Positions 57,534 to 64,000 of a stretch of 64,000 nt of DNA are shown here, piece by piece. The notes under the pieces are model-generated. The model had not been told where the DNA came from, did not search any database, and saw nothing but the letters and a program-made list of their open reading frames with translations. This DNA is from Rhopalosiphum padi (lineage: Eukaryota > Arthropoda > Insecta > Hemiptera > Aphididae): assembly GCF_020882245.1 (NCBI RefSeq), contig NC_083598.1, positions 3,775,178-3,839,177 on the forward strand, written 5' to 3'. How positions within the stretch are numbered: the first letter of the stretch is position 1; each line of letters opens with the position of its first letter. The translations under genes and the position numbers were made by a program.

Positions 57534-60500
57534 TTCAAATATTTCTTATCGAATCTATATAAGTAATATAATAATATATAAAATAATCATTTTATACTTT
57601 GTATTTTACTTTAAACGTATTCTCAATAATTGCGGTGCTATCCCATCGCACAAATTCCAATATATTATTTTTTGTTCCTCACTCACCCCCCCCCCCACCA
57701 ATTCTGTTCTGATCGATGTTGACTATTTGAAAGTACATAATTTTATAAAGTCCACATTGGCAACAGTAGATTTTTAATTTAAAATTTAATACATTATATA
57801 CCTAATAAATAAGTATAATATGAGATTAAATTGTATTTATAAGGACAGGTAGTATTTTTAATCCAAAAGGATATAAACTAAAACCATAATCCGATAAAAT
57901 CACAGTAATCGATTAATTTTAATTATTTGAAATGAGCTATAAGTAATGCAATATTTTTATGTATTTATTTTATATTTAAAATGTAAATGTAAACGCTTTT
58001 ATTTGATTAAAAATCATTCAAAAAAATGTCTAAGATTTATTCCAAATATATAATGTGGGTAAAACATATTTGAAAAGTAATACACACCAGTACATATTTT
58101 ATGAGATAAGTATTTACTGCCAATTTTAATCAATTATTAAATTATTTAATATTGAAATCCATATAATATTTTTTATTCCAACATATTATTATTTAACCAG
58201 ACATCTAGAATTATTTATTGTTACCTATTACTTTTAAAATGTTTTTTTTAGTAAGTTATATTAGTTCTAGAATTTACATAATATATATATATATATATTT
58301 TCTATATCATATTTTTTAAGTTTATTAAATAAAAATACTTAAAATTAAAAATAAAGCTACACAATCATTATTTTTAAGATATATAGTAACAAATGACATT
58401 CAATGTTACCGAATAATTATTGCTTGTAACATAGATTGTGAAAAAAAAATATTGTAACTTATAACATGTATACACTGTACGCTAGACCGTCAATAAACTA
58501 TGCCTAGGTATTATATGGACATTATTGTAGTCGTGACCAGAGCTGTTTCGCCACGTACGAATTAATTTACTCTTGTAATGCGTTCGCATTGCAGTAGTGC
58601 ACGTTTCTCGTCTGGCCTGCATCTGTCTTATTTGTCAGTATCAGTCATCTATACTACTATTACTACTACTACTGCTAGTTCTATTACTATTATTACTACT
58701 TATAATTATATATATATAGCTATACCGCTATTTTAAGCGTCGCCGAGATGTCTACGAAACTAAGTACCAGGATTTCACGTCGTAAATTGTAAATTATTAA
58801 TAAAATATGATAATGAATAACATAATAATAATATTATGATATATTTATATGCAGCGATCGAGAAGATACTGCAACTGTATATTTTATGCTAAATTAATGC
58901 ATTTACAATCACATTTTTATTTTTGTAATTTTTAGCTACATTAGAATATTATTTTCAGTGACGTCTCTAACCGGAACTATATTATTATATCGGGATCTTA
59001 TCTAATTGAAAATTTATTAAAAAAAAAAAAAAAAAAAAAAAAAATAGTATAGTTACTTTATATTTATATGTAATATTATAAATTAAAAAAAAATGTATTT
59101 GTACTTACGACTCTTAACTGGTCTATATATTATACGTAGACACAATATAGAATTTGGTTACTCTAAACGAATTGTTATTTTGAATATAATAAAATGTATG
59201 GCTATGTTGCTGTGAAATGTATAGTAATAATAATCTTGTAATGTTAACGCTAAATTATTAAACCGAAAAAAGTGTTAAAATCTATTTTAGTTGAAAAAAA
59301 GCTAATAAATTCAAAACATTTAAATATTGTGAGGTATCCATTGATAAAAATGAGTGTTAGAAAAAATATATTTGTAGGTGTAATATTTTTTAGTACTATA
59401 ATTTATATTAAATTGGTAGTAATAATAATTAATTTAGAAAAAATATTAAATTTTAATGGTACTGTACCTTTGTTAATTAAAGTTTAACAATTGTATAACG
59501 GATTGAAAATTCTATACATTTTATATTGCTCCAATGGTAATACATGTTTATTATTATTTATAAAAATCATTATAAACAATATGATATACTAAATAACCAG
59601 TATTGTTACGTTCATGTATATTAATACGATCTGAAAAATATATTTTCCATTTGATAGACAGAAAATAGTAGGTATTTAAATGTCTGATGACGGAAAAAGT
59701 TAATTTTCCAACACATCAACCGGCACAGAAGATTAAACTTTCAGTGAAAAGTGACATAAAAATCTTTGCCAGCTATAAATAAATCTATTTTAAGCAAAAC
59801 CAATTTTTCCGTGTCTATATTTACAACAATTACGAAATAAAAACTAATAAATATTAATTTAAATAATGACTCATAAATAAATATAAATTGGATTATTTTA
59901 CTTTGCTCGAGTATTATATAACTGTCTATAAAGGCAGAATAAAACATACAAAAACACCAAAAAGATGATAATTATAACTATCTGAAAGACTATGAATATA
60001 TATTTTACGCATCGTTGTGTTTTATTTTTTTTACATTATAGGAGGGAATTATTAATTTGATTTAAAATTGTTTTAGTGTAAATTAAAGCTTAATAAGCTA
60101 GTAAAAAAAATACGAAATCATATTTCAATATTTAGTAATTACTACCTACTTCATCGACATCGATAAAAAATAGTAAAGTTGTATTTTTAATTTTGTATGT
60201 ACTTAAATAAACTATATATATTTATTTAAAATAAATTTTGCATTATTATTAAAAAAATAAAATATATTAATTTAATTTTGGATTGCAAACATTTTTTGAA
60301 TTTATTTTTTTAACTTCTAAATCATATTTTTAGTACATTAAGATTCAAAGTGAACATAATATAATAATATGTTATATAATATATATTCCTAATTCGCAGT
60401 TTAATATCTCACCATCGTAAAATAATGCGATAGTGTCATTAGATTATATTTACAGAAATGACATTATAAATATTATAATACGCTCACAAATGGGTTTCTG

Positions 60501-61950
60501 CTTAATAGTAAGTATATATTATTTAATAATAATACAGTATTTCATGGTATAATATGTTATATCATTTCAGTATACGCGATCATAGGTGTGTATATAAACA
60601 TACATATTATTATTGAAATATTGTGTATATACGTAATATTATGTATTAATACGGCTATTGCTTGCGGGTAAAAAAGGAGTTTCCGGCGGTTAAATAAAAA
60701 TCATGTTGTTGACAAAACGTGCTGCAGCGTATATCATTTAATAATAATGGAAAAACAATACATAAATATACTACTATACAGTGGCGGTGACCGAGTAATA
60801 AGTATTATTATATTATTAATAATATTAATAATAATTATTGTGTTATGCACATAAATCGGGTGGGTGAGCAGCACCAGCCAACTATAAGCATTGCTACAAT
60901 GTGATTTATGACGACACGTATGTATGTAATTTGTATACGATATATGATCACCATACGTAAAATATAATATGTATTATATATATATAATTATGATAATTGA
61001 TGAGCTGTTTTGTACCCATGTATGGCGTTCAAGCAGTAGACACTATAGACAGTGTGTACCAGTCGCTATAATGTTCGAATTTGCAAGTGCGTATATGTTT
61101 TCAAGTTATTTTTGGTGTAAGATTCGAGATAGTATATTGGAACGTGTAAAATTCTATTTTTATTCAAAAATTGATAGTGTAGAATAATTCCCTTCGTGTT
61201 AAGTAAACGTCAAGCGTGGTCAGCGTGAAAATGAAGAAAAGGCATTTCTGTCACAAGTCGATGATTCAGGATAAAAAAAAATGTAGTAGTAGTAGTACGT
61301 AATATTATAATTGTAGTGATTATACCTATATTTACAGTACTCCCAATATTGTGCGTGCCAGTGAGCACACTGTAAATTATATACGGGGTAATTCACTAAG
61401 CTTAATATCACCCAACTATTTTCTGTGAAAAATGAAGTATTCGAATACTGTTTTTTGCCATTTTAAAATTAAAGATTATTTATTTAAATATTAGATGTTT
61501 TATACCAATCGGAAGTATCCTGTGGCAATTCAAACTTATGTTTTCCAAATTAATACCCATACTTTTTACTGCAATTCATATTTTAGTGAATATTTTTTTC
61601 GTAAATATTTGTGCATCTAAATAAGAATTTAAACGAGTAGCTTATAAGTTACTAAAATATCTATATTAATGGCGCGATCAGTAGTCAATTCATAGTTTTA
61701 CAAAAACATAAAATAGAGTATAAAATCAGAAATGAGAGTGAGCGAAACAAGAGCGGTGTTATCGATCGAAAAACAAAAATGTCCGTATCGCCGTCACGTA
61801 ACGGCGTTATACTTATCAAAAAAAAAAAAAAAAAAAAAAACCCAAGTCTTTTTATATATACGTGAAAATTCCGAAAATCTAAACATTTGAATGGATCCGT
61901 TTTGTCGGAGTCAAAAAGGGGGTGTGTGCGTGGCCGGCGAATCACCCTGT
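57534..61950. other. AT-rich region, probable long intron or intergenic DNA
   Basis: No supported coding exon was found. It contains a C-run at about 57686-57696, TA repeats near 58281, a poly-A run of about 25 bases at 59020-59044 and another at 61819-61840. If the gene starting at 57391 continues on this strand, this would be its first intron. Confidence 0.35.
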
Positions 61951-62348
61951 ATTACACTACGGGTAGCAGTCGTATATATATATATACCTACGGCGGAAGA
62001 CGGACGATATAAGCACTAATAATAATGATAATAATAATAATAATAATAAGTAGGCAGATAGGTATAGGTAGGTAGGTTACGTTGTGTTGTATTATACCTA
62101 TAATATGTACATATAATAATAAGCCGCGCGGCGGTATTAAAACACGACGGTTTATCGCTGCCGTCGCCCGGCCATAAGGCGCCAAGAAGCCGTCCCACAC
62201 GCGTGCGGTCCAACAGCCGCCGCTGGAGTCTGCGTGCGTATGTGCGTGTGCGTATCTGCGCGTTCTTTTTTTTCACCGTCGTTTACGTCTCGGCCACACG
62301 TACACAATAATAATATTATACTATCGTCATCGTCATCGTTTGTACACG

Positions 62349-62383
<35 letters not shown>

Positions 62384-62830
62384 TCTCGCCGTACATCGCG
62401 GCGACCGAGACACGACTACCGAGACGACCGAGACGATACCAAGTCGACGCCGCAGCCGCCGCCGTTGCACCCACAGACGTCTCCACCCACGGCATCCGCA
62501 ACACCCGACCTCTATTACATTAATATAATATTATAATAACAAAATAATGTATGTCTATGTGCTGCGCCGGGTGGTGATAATGACACCGCCCGGCGCATAC
62601 GATATATTAGTGACGATTATAATAATATTAAACACGAATCGATGCGCGCGGAAAGTGCGAGTATACACACCGGTCATGTCATATAAATATAACTACAACA
62701 GTTATTATACTGGGGCAGAGGACTCGACGTGGCTCTATAAACACATTCGAACACGTGAACATTTACGAGCACAAAATTATATTTCGTATTTTTCCTATTA
62801 TATTATACCATTACTTACGAATCAATAACT
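61950..62830. promoter_or_regulatory. CpG-rich island with triplet microsatellites
   Basis: CpG-dense sequence (GCCGCGCGGCGG near 62122, CACGCGTGCGG near 62199, CCGAGACGACCGAGACG near 62420) is interrupted by ATA/TAA repeats at 62022-62050 and 62354-62385. Open frames on both strands have biased composition and no domain. It is likely a promoter or 5' exon of a gene not resolved in the window. Confidence 0.4.
62563..62597. other. Strong GC-rich hairpin
   Basis: TGCGCCGGGTGGTG (62563-62576) pairs with CACCGCCCGGCGCA (62584-62597). That is 14 pairs with one G-U wobble around a 7-base loop ATAATGA. It lies 17 bases inside a 93-codon frame beginning at 62547. It is too short for a typical pre-miRNA; it may be a leader or protein-binding hairpin. 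Confidence 0.6.
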
Positions 62831-64000
62831 TTTGATATAAATATATATATATATATATAAACCTCGAGATCAGTAATATGTCGTATGGCCTGCCAGAAGA
62901 CATATTAATGATTTTATGTTTTTTTTTTTCCCAAAAGAGATATAATAAAGGTTATTTTTATATAAAAGAGGTAAACATTATTTATGTAGAATTTAACAGC
63001 GATTTTTGAATTTAGTGCTAGCAAATTATATTCAAGAATATTGAAATTAATAATATTATAGTGATGTTTATTAAAAGTTAAAATGTAAGAAAAAAAGTTT
63101 TTAAAATCGGAGTCGAATATCTAACCCGCAATTTGTATTAAATTCAGTGACTTTCATGAGATGTGAAAGTTTTTCCTGCCAGTCGAGTTTTATTTTGTGA
63201 GGAGAGACTGGAATTTTCAAACACTAAAATGCCTTAAACTCTACACTGACAAGTCCTTACTTAACATCGACATTAAATTTCTTAAAAAATACAACGCTAA
63301 TCGAAATATTCTGCTTGATAGGTACTTTTTCCGTGTAATCGATTTCAATTGAATTTTATTCATAAAATAATTAAGTGAACAATGTCAGTGTATTGAAAAT
63401 TTTGATTACCGATCAGATCAACATGACTGTGCTTCCCAAGTGTTTGACTGTTTCGAAATTATTAAATATTAAATAAATAAATTGATAATAAATCATAATT
63501 CAATATTGATTGTTGATAAAGAGACAAATTACCGAAAATGATAAAATATGTAATGATTTTTATTATTTTTCTTTTAGCGAAAAAGATATTAGACCATAAT
63601 GCAATAATTGTTGAAAAATAAGTTAAACTATAGCGTTACTAACGGATATAAAAATTACTTATATAATATATATAGGTATTATATAGAAATTCAAATATAT
63701 CCTTAAAAAATATAAACTGTTACAATGTCACGACATCTCAGCTCAGAATCGTTTTTGTGAACATTGATTTATCGTTGAGTTCAAATTTAATAAATCCATA
63801 TAGTATTGACTCATTTAATTATGTAGTAATTGGTACACATCACGGCACAATATAATAATATAACATCGGCATGTTGATGATTAATCCAAACGTCTTATCA
63901 ATTACTGTCAGTTTGATTTATTTTATTTTCATTTTATAATACCTACTTAGTAGTCATAAGCATGATCATTTTTTTAAATCATTATCGAAATTAAAATTAA
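62829..64000. other. AT-rich flank, no gene seen
   Basis: There is a TA repeat at about 62844-62859, then ordinary AT-rich sequence without supported frames or repeats shared with the rest of the window. Confidence 0.4.

Noticed and set aside
59020..59044. Long poly-A run as a retrotransposon tail
   Set aside because: No target duplication or coding relic lies upstream; a simple repeat is enough to explain it.
62016..62536. Several frames with Tyr/Ile runs in the CpG island
   Set aside because: They translate ATA/TAA microsatellites and CCGACC-type repeats. No domain or splice support.

Overview
The window looks like nuclear DNA from an AT-rich insect. Genes have short spliced exons with GT-AG introns, and AATAAA signals and TATA/Inr-type core promoters are visible. 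Nuclear mitochondrial-ribosomal genes and a proteasome gene are present, along with several families of eukaryotic transposon. A hemipteran, most likely an aphid, is my inference from base composition, gene content and transposon types; it is not proven by the sequence. No CRISPR array, bacterial operon, tRNA or rRNA gene was seen.

Region 1 (1-26260) is dominated by a tandem segmental duplication of a secreted modular serine-protease gene. Copy A (1 to 8039, 5' end outside the window) and copy B (15862-24642) share the order LDLa, LDLa, Sushi, S1 protease, Sushi, Sushi, S1 protease. From the first LDLa exon on, every splice phase fits one polypeptide with two protease domains. The second protease domain of copy B appears inactivated: its activation segment is lost, the catalytic Ser is Val, and a conserved Cys is lost. 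Decayed exons of a third copy lie between A and B (10598-13285). They are mixed with an unclassified element carrying a TATA/Inr promoter and with MULE transposase fragments.

Region 2 (26837-31752) is a compact housekeeping block. mRpS12 (+) and mRpL2 (-) converge. mRpL2 and the proteasome beta2 subunit gene (+) diverge from a roughly 430-bp shared promoter.

Region 3 (33600-50510) is an array built by duplication. It holds three copies of an intronless, GC-rich orphan gene (about 203 aa) with a basic C-terminus ending Cys-Cys-Cys-Ala, each copy with its own TATA box and AATAAA signal. Between and beside the copies lie duplicated spacers carrying dead LINE reverse-transcriptase fragments. One spacer holds a 5'-truncated LINE insertion whose empty site is preserved in the paralogous spacer. 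An apparently intact hAT transposon (39613-42642, perfect 8-bp target duplication) is nested inside the same unclassified element seen in region 1.

Region 4 (50520-64000) is gene-poor and AT-rich with microsatellites. It has three CpG-rich islands (about 50.7-51.5, 56.9-57.5 and 61.9-62.8 kb). One contains a TATA box, a 5' leader and a first coding exon with a signal peptide (57391-57511). Another contains a strong GC-rich hairpin (62563-62597).
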